A stretch of 64,000 bases of DNA, taken from positions 55,785 through 119,784 of the forward strand of contig NZ_CP028038.1 in NCBI RefSeq assembly GCF_005491205.1. The letters are read 5' to 3'. Position numbers and translations under genes: made by a program. The notes under the pieces were generated by a model. It did no database searches. It was not told where the DNA came from and saw nothing but the letters and a program-made list of their open reading frames with translations. This document shows positions 10,593 through 19,849 of this stretch, piece by piece; within the stretch, counting starts at the first letter, position 1, and every line of letters begins with the position of its first letter. The DNA is from Nissabacter sp. SGAir0207 (GTDB lineage Bacteria > Pseudomonadota > Gammaproteobacteria > Enterobacterales > Enterobacteriaceae).

Positions 10593-11729
10593 TCAAACTC
10601 CAGCGATATGACGTAATGCGCCGATCACGCGGCTGACGTCGTCATTGCTCATATCTGGGAAAAGCGGTATTGAGCAGATGCGATCGCTATTCCATTCCGT
10701 GTTGGGCAGGGAAAGTTGCGGATAACGTTCGCGGTAATATTTGTGGGTATGTGCCGCGCGGAAATGCAAACCGGTGCCGATGTCTTCTGCTTTCAGCGTT
10801 TCCATCAGCGCGTCACGACTTAAACCGCAGGAGGCTTCATCGACTCGGATGATAAACAGATGCCAGGCATGTTGATGAGACCATTCAGGCTGAGCGAGTG
10901 GTAAGAAGGGTGTATCCGCCAGCTCGGTCAGATAACGCTGTGCAATCTCAGCACGACGCGTATTAATGGCAGCCAGCTTGTTTAACTGCACCAGCGCAAT
11001 CGCTGCGCTGATATCTGGCAAGTTGTATTTGAAACCCGGCATTACCACTTCAGCCTGCGGTTTGCGCCCGTAGGTATGGCGGTCATAGGCGTCCACACCC
11101 AAACCATGGAATTTCAGGCTGCGCATACGATCGGCAAGTTCAGCGTCGTCGGTGACGATCAAACCGCCCTCTGCACAGGTCATATTCTTGATGGCATGGA
11201 AGGAGAAAATGGCCGTACCTTGCTGGCCAACGTGCTGACCTTTGTAGTAACAACCTGCGGCATGCGCAGCATCTTCTATGACTGCAATGCCGTGGCGCTC
11301 GCCGATAGCGCGAATCGCATCAATATCTGCAGGAGCGCCGGCATAATGCACCGGAATAATGGCGCGGGTGCGAGGGGTAATCGCTGCTTCAATGTGCTCA
11401 GGGGTGACCATCAGCGTATCGCGATCAATATCAATCATCACCGGAGTAGCACCGAGCAAAGTGATCATATTTATGGTCGAGACCCAGGTCAGCGAAGGTG
11501 TGATCACTTCATCACCCGGCTGAATATTCAGTGCCATAAGTGCAACGTGCATACCCGCTGTGGCAGAGCTGACGGCAATCGCGTGCTGATTACCGGTGAG
11601 TTTACAGAACGCGGTTTCAAGTTCTGCATTTTGAGCCCCAGTCGTTATCCATCCTGAAGCAAATACTCGCTCAACGGCAACAAGCTCCTCTTCACCCAAC
11701 GATGGGCGTGAAAAAGGCAAAAAAGTCAT
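10593..11729 (-). CDS. arnB: UDP-4-amino-4-deoxy-L-arabinose aminotransferase ArnB
   Basis: First gene of the arn operon. PLP-dependent DegT/DnrJ/EryC1 family enzyme that transaminates UDP-Ara4O to UDP-L-Ara4N with glutamate. Visible are the PFSRPS start, [16 protein letters not shown] (cofactor phosphate region), [14 protein letters not shown] and [14 protein letters not shown] with the lysine that binds PLP. 378 residues, matching E. coli. An AAGG ribosome site precedes the ATG. The 250-nt gap upstream must carry the operon promoter; I looked for a PmrA box there and did not find a convincing one. Confidence 0.94.
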   Translation of the reverse strand: MTFLPFSRPSLGEEELVAVERVFASGWITTGAQNAELETAFCKLTGNQHAIAVSSATAGMHVALMALNIQPGDEVITPSLTWVSTINMITLLGATPVMIDIDRDTLMVTPEHIEAAITPRTRAIIPVHYAGAPADIDAIRAIGERHGIAVIEDAAHAAGCYYKGQHVGQQGTAIFSFHAIKNMTCAEGGLIVTDDAELADRMRSLKFHGLGVDAYDRHTYGRKPQAEVVMPGFKYNLPDISAAIALVQLNKLAAINTRRAEIAQRYLTELADTPFLPLAQPEWSHQHAWHLFIIRVDEASCGLSRDALMETLKAEDIGTGLHFRAAHTHKYYRERYPQLSLPNTEWNSDRICSIPLFPDMSNDDVSRVIGALRHIAGV

Positions 11730-11982
11730 GAAAATCCTTACCTAAAATAAACTGTTAAAGTCTTTATCCGAAGCAATTCTGTTTCGATAAATTCGATGGT
11801 TTTAATTTAATGATCCTGACATTGTCGCCATAAAACATAAACGATTCCTAAACGTCTTTTCCTGACCAACAGGAATCCATGTAACTCTGCGACTAATTTT
11901 CATTTTGAAACAATTATTGTTTTTTGTTCTTAACAACACCTTCACACTGTAAAATCACTCAAAATGAATAAATTTTTTAATT

Positions 11983-13641
11983 TCAATGCGTCTTAAAAAC
12001 TTCATAAAACTCATCTTCCTCACCTGGCCTGCTCCCACTCCAGATGAGGTCATGAAAACTCTTTTTCTCTGTAGTTGTCTTACCTTGTCTTAGTAGGTAG
12101 TGACAGCTTTCATTTAAAGAACCATTTTCGACCCTGCTTGTCTTTATGCCGGTGTAATAATGAAGCATTGCCCTTTGCGGCTCGCCAAGTCCCTGACTAA
12201 TTACGCACTCGCCTTTAGGCACAATCATATTAATCTGACTAAAAACATCAGAATAACGTTTAGAATAATCAATTAAAGGAAGACCAAGAGTCATAATGAT
12301 TGACCATATAATTGTCATTAAACACGAAAAATAGAACACAGTAGGTGTTTTTGATGAGTCGGTTTTCATTATTACAATCAACACAGCAAGGGGAGCCGCA
12401 AGTGAAATAATTACAAGAAGTGGGTTAATATCTGAATCGTATCCTGGTACAAAATAGTTAACAAACTCCCTTAAAGGCGAAAATGCGAATGGAAGGTTAA
12501 CCAACAAGCCAATAAAGATAAGGAATAATATTAATGAAAAAGAAAGCCCCTTCAGGAAAGAGGAGAACGAAGGAATTACAGAAATTGGCACGGCTGCTGC
12601 CGCAATAACTGACAGTGGAAGTAATAATGGAAGCGCATACAGTTCACGCGCATCGCTTGAAAGGGAGAGTGTAAAAAAAGTTACCATAAAGAAGATCAGG
12701 CTTACACTGATACCATCCCGGAGAACTTTTCGGTTTTTGGTTAAAAAGTAAAGTAAGCACATCGGCAGCGCCGGGAAAGCATACCAGGATAGTGTATAAA
12801 GATAGAATAAATGCCCCTTTTTGGGACCCAGATTATTCGTACCCAGGAAGCGCCCCAGGTTGTTGTCCCAGAACCAGAGGTGCAGAAGTTCTGGGGAACG
12901 ATGCCATAGCGCTAAAATCCAGGGGAAAGAAAGCAGCATTGTTACAGCCAAAGCGATCAGAATCGAATTTATAAAGCTTTTTTTTCTGTAACTGCCTAAT
13001 ATAAATAAACAAAGCGCAGCGCTGAGATACAACAGGCCGGGCCCCAGAAGCCCTTTTGACATCATGCCAAGTGCTGCCCCGATCCCCATCACAACTCCAC
13101 CAGCTATGAAACGCCTGCGCGATAAAATGAGCCCGTATAAACCGAACGAGCATCCTGCTACTAAAGCAGTGTCGGTTATCATCTGGTGCATTCGGACAGC
13201 CACACCTAAGCAGGAAATAAAAATAAGTATTCCCCAACGGCCGTAACCCTTGCCCAGAGTATCTCTGACTGAAAGGGCAATCATTGAACTAGTTATAACT
13301 ATAAAAAAACCCGACGTTAAGCGAGCCGCATCTGGAAGAGATAATAAAGGATGTAGCAGGCCCATAAATACGGCAGCAACAATGTAATAGATCGGAGGCT
13401 TTTCCATGAACGGTTCACCCGCAAGCATAGGTACAACCCAGTCGCCGGTTTCATAAATGTTCAATATTAACCCAAATGAATAAGCTTCATCTGGCTTCCA
13501 TGGCTCATGACCTATAAGTCCGGGAATGGTCCAAAAAAACAAAAGTAGTGCCATGTAACTGAAATGTATATTTCCAAAAGAAAACGTCTTATTTTTTTGT
13601 TTTTCTTCTAAGTCAGAAGTAGATCTATTCTTAAACTGCAT
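11983..13641 (-). CDS. ArnT-like GT-C (PMT family) membrane glycosyltransferase
   Basis: Multi-pass inner-membrane protein, 552 residues from the ATG at 13641. An in-frame start at 13758 adds a basic 39-residue tail not expected in the family. It keeps the ArnT-type N-terminal core EPWKPDEAYSFGLILNI (acidic residue of the first periplasmic loop), then PFMEKPPIYYIVAAVF, and a hydrophobic helical bundle, but differs from the operon's arnT throughout. By family it would use a polyprenyl-phosphate-sugar donor. Donor and acceptor are unknown. It sits just upstream of arnB on the same strand, 254 nt away, and diverges from the stand-alone formyltransferase gene, so I infer a related sugar decoration. 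Its base composition is more AT-rich than arnB-F, a sign of separate origin. Confidence 0.75.
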   Translation of the reverse strand: MQFKNRSTSDLEEKQKNKTFSFGNIHFSYMALLLFFWTIPGLIGHEPWKPDEAYSFGLILNIYETGDWVVPMLAGEPFMEKPPIYYIVAAVFMGLLHPLLSLPDAARLTSGFFIVITSSMIALSVRDTLGKGYGRWGILIFISCLGVAVRMHQMITDTALVAGCSFGLYGLILSRRRFIAGGVVMGIGAALGMMSKGLLGPGLLYLSAALCLFILGSYRKKSFINSILIALAVTMLLSFPWILALWHRSPELLHLWFWDNNLGRFLGTNNLGPKKGHLFYLYTLSWYAFPALPMCLLYFLTKNRKVLRDGISVSLIFFMVTFFTLSLSSDARELYALPLLLPLSVIAAAAVPISVIPSFSSFLKGLSFSLILFLIFIGLLVNLPFAFSPLREFVNYFVPGYDSDINPLLVIISLAAPLAVLIVIMKTDSSKTPTVFYFSCLMTIIWSIIMTLGLPLIDYSKRYSDVFSQINMIVPKGECVISQGLGEPQRAMLHYYTGIKTSRVENGSLNESCHYLLRQGKTTTEKKSFHDLIWSGSRPGEEDEFYEVFKTH

Positions 13642-13865
13642 TTTAAGCGTTTTACAGGCCAAGCATGCAACATAATAACTGACTCTTAAACTATCGTTGT
13701 AAAATGCTCGAATTTTTCGATACTGCAACTTTCTTCTCCTGCTTACGAAGATAAACAAAAGCTCAATAGTATATCGAACTCCGTTATGAGTTTAGAAAGG
13801 AGTGTAGCTACTGGTATCAAGTGTTGCGATTGGATGGAAACGCGGTCTAGGGATACGATTTTATA

Positions 13866-13910
13866 TTGACATGTTCTTGCCGACCAATAGTATCAAAAGA
13901 CTTTTATAAT
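13866..13910 (+). promoter_or_regulatory. Candidate promoter for the formyltransferase gene
   Basis: A perfect TTGACA (13866-13871) is followed after 19 nt by TATCAA, and a perfect TATAAT lies at 13905-13910, 33 nt after TTGACA. Neither pairing has ideal spacing, so the exact promoter is uncertain, but the AT-rich stretch is the only plausible one before 13933. Confidence 0.35.
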
Positions 13911-13932
13911 CTTTTACAACATGAAGGTTTCA

Positions 13933-14874
13933 ATGAAAGCACCTCAAAAAGTCAAACCCACTGTTATATTATTCGGATACCATGATATGGGTTATGCTGG
14001 ACTATCCGCATTAATTAAAAGCGGCTATAATGTTGTTTCGGTTTTCACTCATAAGGATAGTAACAATGAAAATGTGTTTTTTAAATCTGTCACAGATCTC
14101 GCTGACAAACATAAAATCCCGGTCTTTCGGCCCGAGGATGTTAATGAACCCTCCTGGGTAATTAAAATAAATGATCTTTCTCCTGATTATATAATAACCC
14201 TTTCTTACAGGCATTATCTTTCGAATGAGATAGTTAAGGCTGCTAAATTCGGTGCGTATAACGTCCATGCATCTTTGCTTCCTGCACACAGAGGGCGCTC
14301 TCATCTTAACTGGTCAATAATTAAAGGTGATGAAGAAAGTGGAATTACTTTGCATGAAATAAATAATATTCCCGATGCTGGGCCGATTTATGCACAGACG
14401 AAAGTGTCCATTAGCAATGATGATACGGCGCATACTCTTCACAGGAAAATTACGGAACTTGCCAGTACACTCCTTCCGGTGTGGTTCACCGAACTCTATG
14501 AAGGGAATCTTACCGGACTTGATCAGGATGAGAGTCAGGCGAGCAGTTATGGTTTGCGAAGACCCGAGGATGGACATATCGACTGGCGTTCAAACGCAAA
14601 CGACATACGCAATCTGGTACGTGCCCTGTCCTTCCCATGGCCAGGGGCATTCACTGACTCTGAGGGGAAAAAACTCATCATCTGGAAATGCAACGTACTA
14701 CCCAGTGAACAGTCATTTATACCAGGAACTGTAATTTCCATTGCACCACTAAGGGTTGCATGTGGTAAGGACATACTTGAGATAGACGATTTCTCACTGA
14801 CAAAATGTCCTGAACCCGGTTATTCAAGAAAAATCACCGGGTCAGACATAATCGTGGGCATGATATTACGTTGA
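13933..14874 (+). CDS. Stand-alone formyltransferase resembling the ArnA N-terminal domain
   Basis: 313-residue cytoplasmic enzyme of the methionyl-tRNA/UDP-amino-sugar formyltransferase fold. The motif NVHASLLPAHRGRSHLNW carries the catalytic Asn110 and His112 and PDAG carries Asp148, matching N102/H104/D140 of ArnA. The C-terminal FMT domain (about 205-310) is present, but the decarboxylase half of ArnA is absent. The opening (ILFGYHDMGYAGLSAL, then SVFTHKDSNNEN) follows ArnA closely, so the substrate is probably a UDP-4-amino sugar rather than Met-tRNA. The ATG at 13933 is chosen because GAAGG lies 5 nt before it; the ATG at 13921 has no ribosome site. It diverges from the ArnT-like gene. 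Confidence 0.8.
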   Translation: MKAPQKVKPTVILFGYHDMGYAGLSALIKSGYNVVSVFTHKDSNNENVFFKSVTDLADKHKIPVFRPEDVNEPSWVIKINDLSPDYIITLSYRHYLSNEIVKAAKFGAYNVHASLLPAHRGRSHLNWSIIKGDEESGITLHEINNIPDAGPIYAQTKVSISNDDTAHTLHRKITELASTLLPVWFTELYEGNLTGLDQDESQASSYGLRRPEDGHIDWRSNANDIRNLVRALSFPWPGAFTDSEGKKLIIWKCNVLPSEQSFIPGTVISIAPLRVACGKDILEIDDFSLTKCPEPGYSRKITGSDIIVGMILR

Positions 14875-14906
14875 GAAACATGAAACGCTTACCGTCAATT
14901 TTTTAC

Positions 14907-14992
14907 AGTGAATCGCCACGGATAATCTAGACACTTCCGAGCCATTGATAATAACGGTTTTCGTATTCTGCCGGTGGCAACTTGATGTACAA
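14907..14992 (-). mobile_element. Possible IS3-family end with transposase C-terminal remnant
   Basis: Read on the minus strand, the segment encodes a tail PPAEYENRYYQ ending at a TAG (14927-14929) and continues into a terminal-repeat-like end containing TGAATCGCCACGG on the plus strand. This is how IS3-type elements end (transposase tail abutting the inverted repeat). Only about 90 nt remain, with no other end in sight, so it is a scar. Confidence 0.45.
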
Positions 14993-15104
14993 CTATATGG
15001 GCACATCACGGAGCAGGCGTTAAACCGCCTGCTGGGCATACTATTTCCATGATTCTAATTGAAGCCTGCTTCTTTCTCAGCGCTGAGTTATGTACATCAA
15101 GCGC

Positions 15105-16127
15105 TCACACCCGGTGCGCCCGCAGAAGCGATTCCGGGACAAAGTAAATATTACCGCGCGCTCGCGAACAGGCCACATAAAGCTTGTTACGAGATGAAGG
15201 GGGAAGTGCGTTCAGGGTACCTTCATTAAGACGACGCCAGTGGTCAATACCCAGCACGATACAGACGTCCTGGTAATGATCGAGACCCTTGCTCAGACCC
15301 CAGTTTATTGAATGACAGCCGTATCGGTGGTGCTCGCGATAAAAGAGCTTGATGACGCCTTGATCTGCGTGCAAAGCGGTTGCCCGTGCCGCATCGGTTA
15401 CGGTTTCAATCAGGGTTTCCCGTCGGATCTGTGCTTCGATCGGAATATTCAGATGCGTGGTGATAAAATTACAGACCGTTTCCGAGCAACGCCACGTTTT
15501 GCTGAGCGTATAATGGTCGGGCAGCACCCCGGCAGCGCGGAAATGGCTCTCATATCTGCCAATATTATCGTGTAGGGTCGCGTTGGTGTTACCGTCCCGG
15601 CTGGTGTCGAAAGTATGCTGGTAAAAATCTCCCGCCATCAGAATGGAGACGTTAGCCGCGCATAGCTCCATCAAAAAGTTAAAATCGTGACCAGCAAAAT
15701 CCTGTACTTCATCAATCAGCAACTGATCATAAAACCTAGCAAGCCTTGTGCGGATAGCAGGAAGCATTTCTTTCTGCATAAGCATCAGAGCAAGGCGGCG
15801 ATGGTAAAGCCTGCCACCAGAATCCTGAAAATGTCGCGGGTTGCTCCGAGGAACTCTCTGGGGCGGGTCGGAGAAACTTAAGCCCCGCGTACTGAGCTGC
15901 TGTTGCAGAAAGGGCCGACAGCAGAAGCCGTGCAGGAATTCAAACCATGTCATCACCCGGATCCCTTCCGGTACATAGCCAAATTTTCTGACGATCTGCG
16001 TGAGTAGATGCCTTTCATTATTATTTGTGTGTGCCAGAATCAAAGCGCGGCTATCTATCTGAAGCTGCTCCTTTAGCAAGGTGGTTTTGCCTGAGCCGGC
16101 CACGGCAAATACTACGCGCTTATCCAT
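15105..16127 (-). CDS. Short UvrD/Rep-like helicase, GajB-like
   Basis: 340-residue superfamily-1 ATPase. Motif I is AVAGSGKTT (8-16), motif II LLIDEVQDF (137-144), motif III AGDFYQHTFD, motif IV TWRCSETVCNF and motif VI YVACSRARGN, so the ATPase core is intact, but it is shorter than typical GajB (about 490) or UvrD and must lack most of the 1B/2B insertions. It starts inside the end of the upstream OLD-type nuclease gene (16-nt overlap), which implies coupled translation and joint function. In Gabija, GajB senses nucleotides/DNA ends and assists the nuclease GajA in anti-phage defence. Assignment to Gabija proper versus another class 2 OLD system is open. Confidence 0.75.
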   Translation of the reverse strand: MDKRVVFAVAGSGKTTLLKEQLQIDSRALILAHTNNNERHLLTQIVRKFGYVPEGIRVMTWFEFLHGFCCRPFLQQQLSTRGLSFSDPPQRVPRSNPRHFQDSGGRLYHRRLALMLMQKEMLPAIRTRLARFYDQLLIDEVQDFAGHDFNFLMELCAANVSILMAGDFYQHTFDTSRDGNTNATLHDNIGRYESHFRAAGVLPDHYTLSKTWRCSETVCNFITTHLNIPIEAQIRRETLIETVTDAARATALHADQGVIKLFYREHHRYGCHSINWGLSKGLDHYQDVCIVLGIDHWRRLNEGTLNALPPSSRNKLYVACSRARGNIYFVPESLLRAHRV

Positions 16128-17674
16128 TCGATCGCCTCACAAACATAGGCGGGTACAGAAAGCTCATCACCATGCTCCTGCAGTAACCTGAAAGCCGCTT
16201 CCGTTTTATTGGACAGCATATATTTCTGCACAGTGAGCCGGCGCTGGGGGCTCCCAAAGATTGCATCACACAGTAATGTATTGTCTTCGTACAGGCTGAT
16301 TTCGAAAGTGTAACGACGGTTATCGGGGTCAGCAAACACCCTCGTATTCGCGCCGAGTACCTGTTCATAGCGTTCAACACAATTCTGCTGGTAATCACCG
16401 TCATTGTCACGAAGCGCTGCGACACGGTTTCCAAGGAATTGGGCCAGTTCAAGATAGCGCCTGAAACTCGTACCGCCAATGGCAATGACATGTACGTTGT
16501 CGTCTTCCGGCAATCTCCCAGTCAGAGACTGATAAAAAGCTTCTATCAGGATAAATTCAGCATCACCCTCAACCAACAATACCCGCCCCGCCAGCGCAAA
16601 CTCCAGCACATTATTATCCGGCGCCTTGATAAAAAACTGAGCCGTCTCTTCTGACAAATCCCGCAGCCACACCGGGCGGGTTTTTCCGAGCAGAATGGCG
16701 GTACGTAAATCCAGACGTGACGAAATGTGGCTGCTGTGCGTGGCCACGAACAGTTGAGTTTGCCTTTCTGCCGCGAGTTGACTGACCAGCTTTTTCATAC
16801 TCGTATGGCTGAGATGATTTTCAGGCTCCTCAAGCAGCAACGCATGCAACTCGCCCTGCTGCTCTCGCCTGCGCAATGCAAATTCGGTTTTGATAAAACA
16901 TTGCCTTCCCTTCCCGCGATTTCGTATCGATATGCCGTCCTCGGTGATATCCAGATTGGCTTCCAACCCCGTACGTATGCCGGACCTGACGCTGAACTGA
17001 TAGTCGTCCAGCCCTTCATTTACCCGGGAAAGATTCTGGTCTCGAAACTGATTTTTCTGCTGGCGCCACTGATTCTCCAGCCGGTACCGCTCCTCTACTG
17101 GAACGTTAACGCCATATACCGCGCGGGTGTATTCCTGAGCCGCGTGATCGCTATCTATACGGGCGCTGTCGAGCATGAGGTAGCGCATAAATCGCCTGAA
17201 CCCAGTGAAGTGGTTACCTGAAAAAGTTGTGAACTTGACGGAATAGTATTCGTAGGGGAAGTTTGAGGGATCCTGCTCCAGCACGTGCCGAATATCCTGG
17301 CCATATTCAACAAGCATCGGGGCAATGTGCATACGAAGCCCGTCAGCATCTCTTTCAGTAAGGTTCTGTCTGCCACGCAGCTCAGGGTCATTGCCGTCAG
17401 TGAGAAAAACGTCAGCTATGAGCTCAGGTAGCAGCTCGGCGCTTCGGATACCGTTCTGAAATGCCGTTACGGCACTCTGTGATAGCAGTGACTCTATTCC
17501 CAGGCTTTCTACACGGTGACGGCTATCACTTAACACCAGATCCAAAGCCAGCAAAATAGTGCTCTTTCCGGACTCATTATCACCAATCAGCACGTTTTTC
17601 CCTGGCTGAAAATCCAACGTTAATGAAGAAAACTTTCTAAAGTTTTTGAGCATTAGTCGCGTGATACTAGGCAT
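16112..17674 (-). CDS. OLD-family ATPase/TOPRIM nuclease, GajA-like
   Basis: 520 residues. An ABC-type ATPase domain opens with MLKNFRKFSSLTLDF and Walker A GDNESGKST (31-39). The signature-like GKGRQ, Walker B LLLEEPEN (280-287) and H-loop ATHSSH (His313) follow. A TOPRIM nuclease domain comes next with VEGDAE (Glu369) and the LRDNDGD aspartates (423-425). This order is that of OLD nucleases; pairing with a UvrD-like helicase places it in class 2 OLD/Gabija. Function by family: DNA nicking or cleavage regulated by nucleotide, giving phage resistance. It lies between the arn island and the replication region, both genes on the minus strand with no other partner. Confidence 0.8.
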   Translation of the reverse strand: MPSITRLMLKNFRKFSSLTLDFQPGKNVLIGDNESGKSTILLALDLVLSDSRHRVESLGIESLLSQSAVTAFQNGIRSAELLPELIADVFLTDGNDPELRGRQNLTERDADGLRMHIAPMLVEYGQDIRHVLEQDPSNFPYEYYSVKFTTFSGNHFTGFRRFMRYLMLDSARIDSDHAAQEYTRAVYGVNVPVEERYRLENQWRQQKNQFRDQNLSRVNEGLDDYQFSVRSGIRTGLEANLDITEDGISIRNRGKGRQCFIKTEFALRRREQQGELHALLLEEPENHLSHTSMKKLVSQLAAERQTQLFVATHSSHISSRLDLRTAILLGKTRPVWLRDLSEETAQFFIKAPDNNVLEFALAGRVLLVEGDAEFILIEAFYQSLTGRLPEDDNVHVIAIGGTSFRRYLELAQFLGNRVAALRDNDGDYQQNCVERYEQVLGANTRVFADPDNRRYTFEISLYEDNTLLCDAIFGSPQRRLTVQKYMLSNKTEAAFRLLQEHGDELSVPAYVCEAIEWISA

Positions 17675-18030
17675 ATCGTCTTCCTTTAATCACCTTAAAG
17701 TAGAGATGCTGGGCGAAAGGTGTCGTCTTGTTCCCGTTGCATGCATGACGAACCCCGGTGGCGCGTTGAGCAGAGCTGAAACCTGCATCTTGGTTGAAAA
17801 TTCAGATAAAGATAGAGCCACAGGATTCCCTCCAGTTAGATGACTAACAGCGCCATGCAACTTTAGCCGCAAGAGTTGTTTGGATTTCTGCAACACTATG
17901 GGTCAGTAAAGTGCACAAAAATGTTAAACATCACCTTTTGCCTGGTTGGGGATCCAAAGAGATCCTAAAAATGATCGTTAAGAACGTTTATTCATTATCG
18001 CCCTAGAAGGATCGGAATGTTCGCTTAAAT

Positions 18031-18442
18031 ACCCGGTACAGTGGATGGGTGAAAAGATTCAGCCCGGTATAGTGGAGCAGCTTGATGTGAATGCCCGGTA
18101 CAGTGGATCACAATGGACACAGGTTTACCCGTTACAATGGATCATTACTCAGGGCCAGGCTGGTTACTCAAAGCATTTCATGACGTTGTCACTTATTCAG
18201 GAATTACAAATCAGCATCAGTTATCTGCTCCACTGTGGCGGGTAGCTGCAAAATTTTATTGCCTGCTGATGAAGTTAGTCAGGTTAAGCTACCCGGTATA
18301 GTGGACATAAACGTTTTCCTGCAACACCCGGTACAGTGGATCAGGGTCATCTGAGGTTACCCGGCACAGTGTATTCAGAGTCACATAACATTACCCGCTA
18401 CAGTGGATGACGTTAATGGCAGACTACCCGGCACAGTGGATT
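18031..18442 (+). repeat. Iteron array downstream of repA (nine direct copies)
   Basis: Nine direct copies of a 17-bp unit close to ACCCGGTACAGTGGATC start at 18031, 18062, 18093, 18127, 18291, 18326, 18359, 18393 and 18426. Variation is concentrated at positions 6-8 (GGTA, GGCA, GCTA, GTTA) and after GTG. Spacing is about 31-35 nt in each run, three helical turns. These are almost certainly RepA binding sites, as in the RepFIB family, where repeats flank repA. Confidence 0.9.
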
Positions 18443-18630
18443 TTGTCGTGATGTTAGTTTAACTGAACGATAAAAAACTCAGAAAATAATGGGTGAAAAA
18501 TGATAGTAAGTGCAAACTTACAAATTATTAGAGAACAATGATATCGCCGGGATTACTGCATTTGGACTTCTAAGTATGCACATAACAAAGGCACTTAGTT
18601 CAGTCAGATCTCAACGCGAAATGCACCTAA

Positions 18631-18800
18631 TCCACTATAACGGGGAGTTGAACCCTTCTGACTGCGGCAATGGGCCTAGAAGTTGGAGGCAAAATGAGCG
18701 GATGGAGAAAAGAGATGGATATCCATTATACCGGGGGTGTCCTGAGCATCCACTGCATAGGGTAGCTAACCCGGTATAGTGGATATCCACTGCACCGGGC
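18631..18800 (-). repeat. Inverted iteron block next to the repA stop
   Basis: Iterons in the opposite orientation occur at 18631-18645 and 18721-18737, and a poorer one at 18748-18764. A face-to-face pair at 18769-18785 and 18785-18800 meets at GGATATCC. The orientation switch relative to 18031-18442 could allow RepA dimers or DNA pairing (handcuffing). Confidence 0.75.
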
Positions 18801-18803
18801 AGG

Positions 18804-19679
18804 TCACAACTTTGGATTACGTTTGAGGATGTTAAGGACGTAATCGCTACCTTCTTTTTCAATGGAATATTCGAGGAAGCCAATGTCATTGAGCTGTTGT
18901 AACGCTTTCTTAATCGTGGCGTTCTGATTCCCCAAGTGCGATGTCAGTTGCAGACGCTCACGCAAACGATCAAAACCAATTCGGTAGAAGTTAGGGGGTA
19001 GTTCAGCAAGGTATAGATACAATGCCTGTGCAGATTCCTTTCGTGACAGCACCTGTAATGCTTTCAAATAGAGACGTGTTTTGCCATCTACCCGGTACAG
19101 TGTATTGAGCTTCTGATTGGGCTTTATGAAAATTTTACCCGTGCTGCTATCGTAGTAGGTCGACTCAACAAGGTGCATGTTGATTGTGATACGATCGTCT
19201 GTGCCGGGTACAGCCTTCACAAAGCTGATGTTGGTACGCGCGATACGCGTCAGAGAGGCGTCGAATCGTTCTTTAAGCTGCCTATCGATGCGTTTAGTAT
19301 CAAAGCCGCAGTATTTGGCAAAGTCCGCGAAATTGAGCTCCAGATGATGATCCTTATCCATCTTCTTGGTGGAAAGGGCATAAACAATACCGACCCAGAC
19401 TTTGAAATCTGTGTCCATATCGAGTCTGGGGCCATAAATTTGAATCTGGTTATATCCCTCACCCTCTACAATGGATAATCTGGACAGGGAGTCAGTCGCA
19501 TCAACGCTGTGGTTCTTGCGTCCCCCCTTCCCGGTGGATTTGAGAGTGGGCACAAAGACGCCGAGCCGGAGTAAAACTTTTGGCTGGATCGTCTGACGAA
19601 GATTTGGGATCAGATGTATAACTTCACCTGAATCTTTCATTTCTTCGTTGATTACTAACCCTAAATTACTGTTATCCAT
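18804..19679 (-). CDS. repA: RepFIB-like plasmid replication initiator RepA
   Basis: 291-residue initiator of the Rep_3/RepFIB family. RLGVFVPTLKS near residue 40, GPRLDMDTDFKVWVGIVYAL, LNFADFAKYCG and RKESAQALYLYLAELPP match IncFIB RepA closely, and the protein comprises two winged-helix domains. It binds the surrounding iterons and opens the origin. The gene is shorter than IncFIB RepA because the variable C-terminal tail is absent. Iterons upstream (19724-19826) lie between the gene and its likely promoter, as expected for autorepression. One iteron-like match (19090-19106) lies inside the coding sequence. Confidence 0.92.
   Translation of the reverse strand: MDNSNLGLVINEEMKDSGEVIHLIPNLRQTIQPKVLLRLGVFVPTLKSTGKGGRKNHSVDATDSLSRLSIVEGEGYNQIQIYGPRLDMDTDFKVWVGIVYALSTKKMDKDHHLELNFADFAKYCGFDTKRIDRQLKERFDASLTRIARTNISFVKAVPGTDDRITINMHLVESTYYDSSTGKIFIKPNQKLNTLYRVDGKTRLYLKALQVLSRKESAQALYLYLAELPPNFYRIGFDRLRERLQLTSHLGNQNATIKKALQQLNDIGFLEYSIEKEGSDYVLNILKRNPKL
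19090..19106 (+). repeat. Iteron-like sequence inside repA
   Basis: ACCCGGTACAGTGTATT matches the iteron consensus at all but the last few positions yet encodes part of the RepA protein (residues NTLYRV on the minus strand). Confidence 0.6.
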
Positions 19680-19723
19680 AGATATTCATCATTTTTGACC
19701 AGTGGGGATAAGATCTTTATAGT

Positions 19724-19826
19724 ACCCGTCATAGTGGATCAATACTACCCGCTACAGTGTACTATTTCCCCGGTACAGTGGATCATTTACCCGGTATAGT
19801 GTATCGGCTACCCTTTACAGTGTATT
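19724..19826 (+). repeat. Iteron array upstream of repA (five direct copies)
   Basis: Five direct copies start at 19724, 19747, 19768, 19789 and 19810, spaced 21-23 nt (two helical turns), tighter than the downstream array. They sit 45-147 nt before the repA start, so RepA binding here would both load the origin and repress its own promoter. Confidence 0.88.
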
Positions 19827-19849
19827 CAGATCCTCTGAGAGCCGCGAAA

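Noticed and set aside
11730..11982. PmrA box upstream of arnB
   Set aside because: The gap has several TTTAAT/TTAAT words, but none has the 5-bp spaced YTTAA pair expected for PmrA; the closest pair is spaced 5 bp start to start. I could not call a specific activator site.
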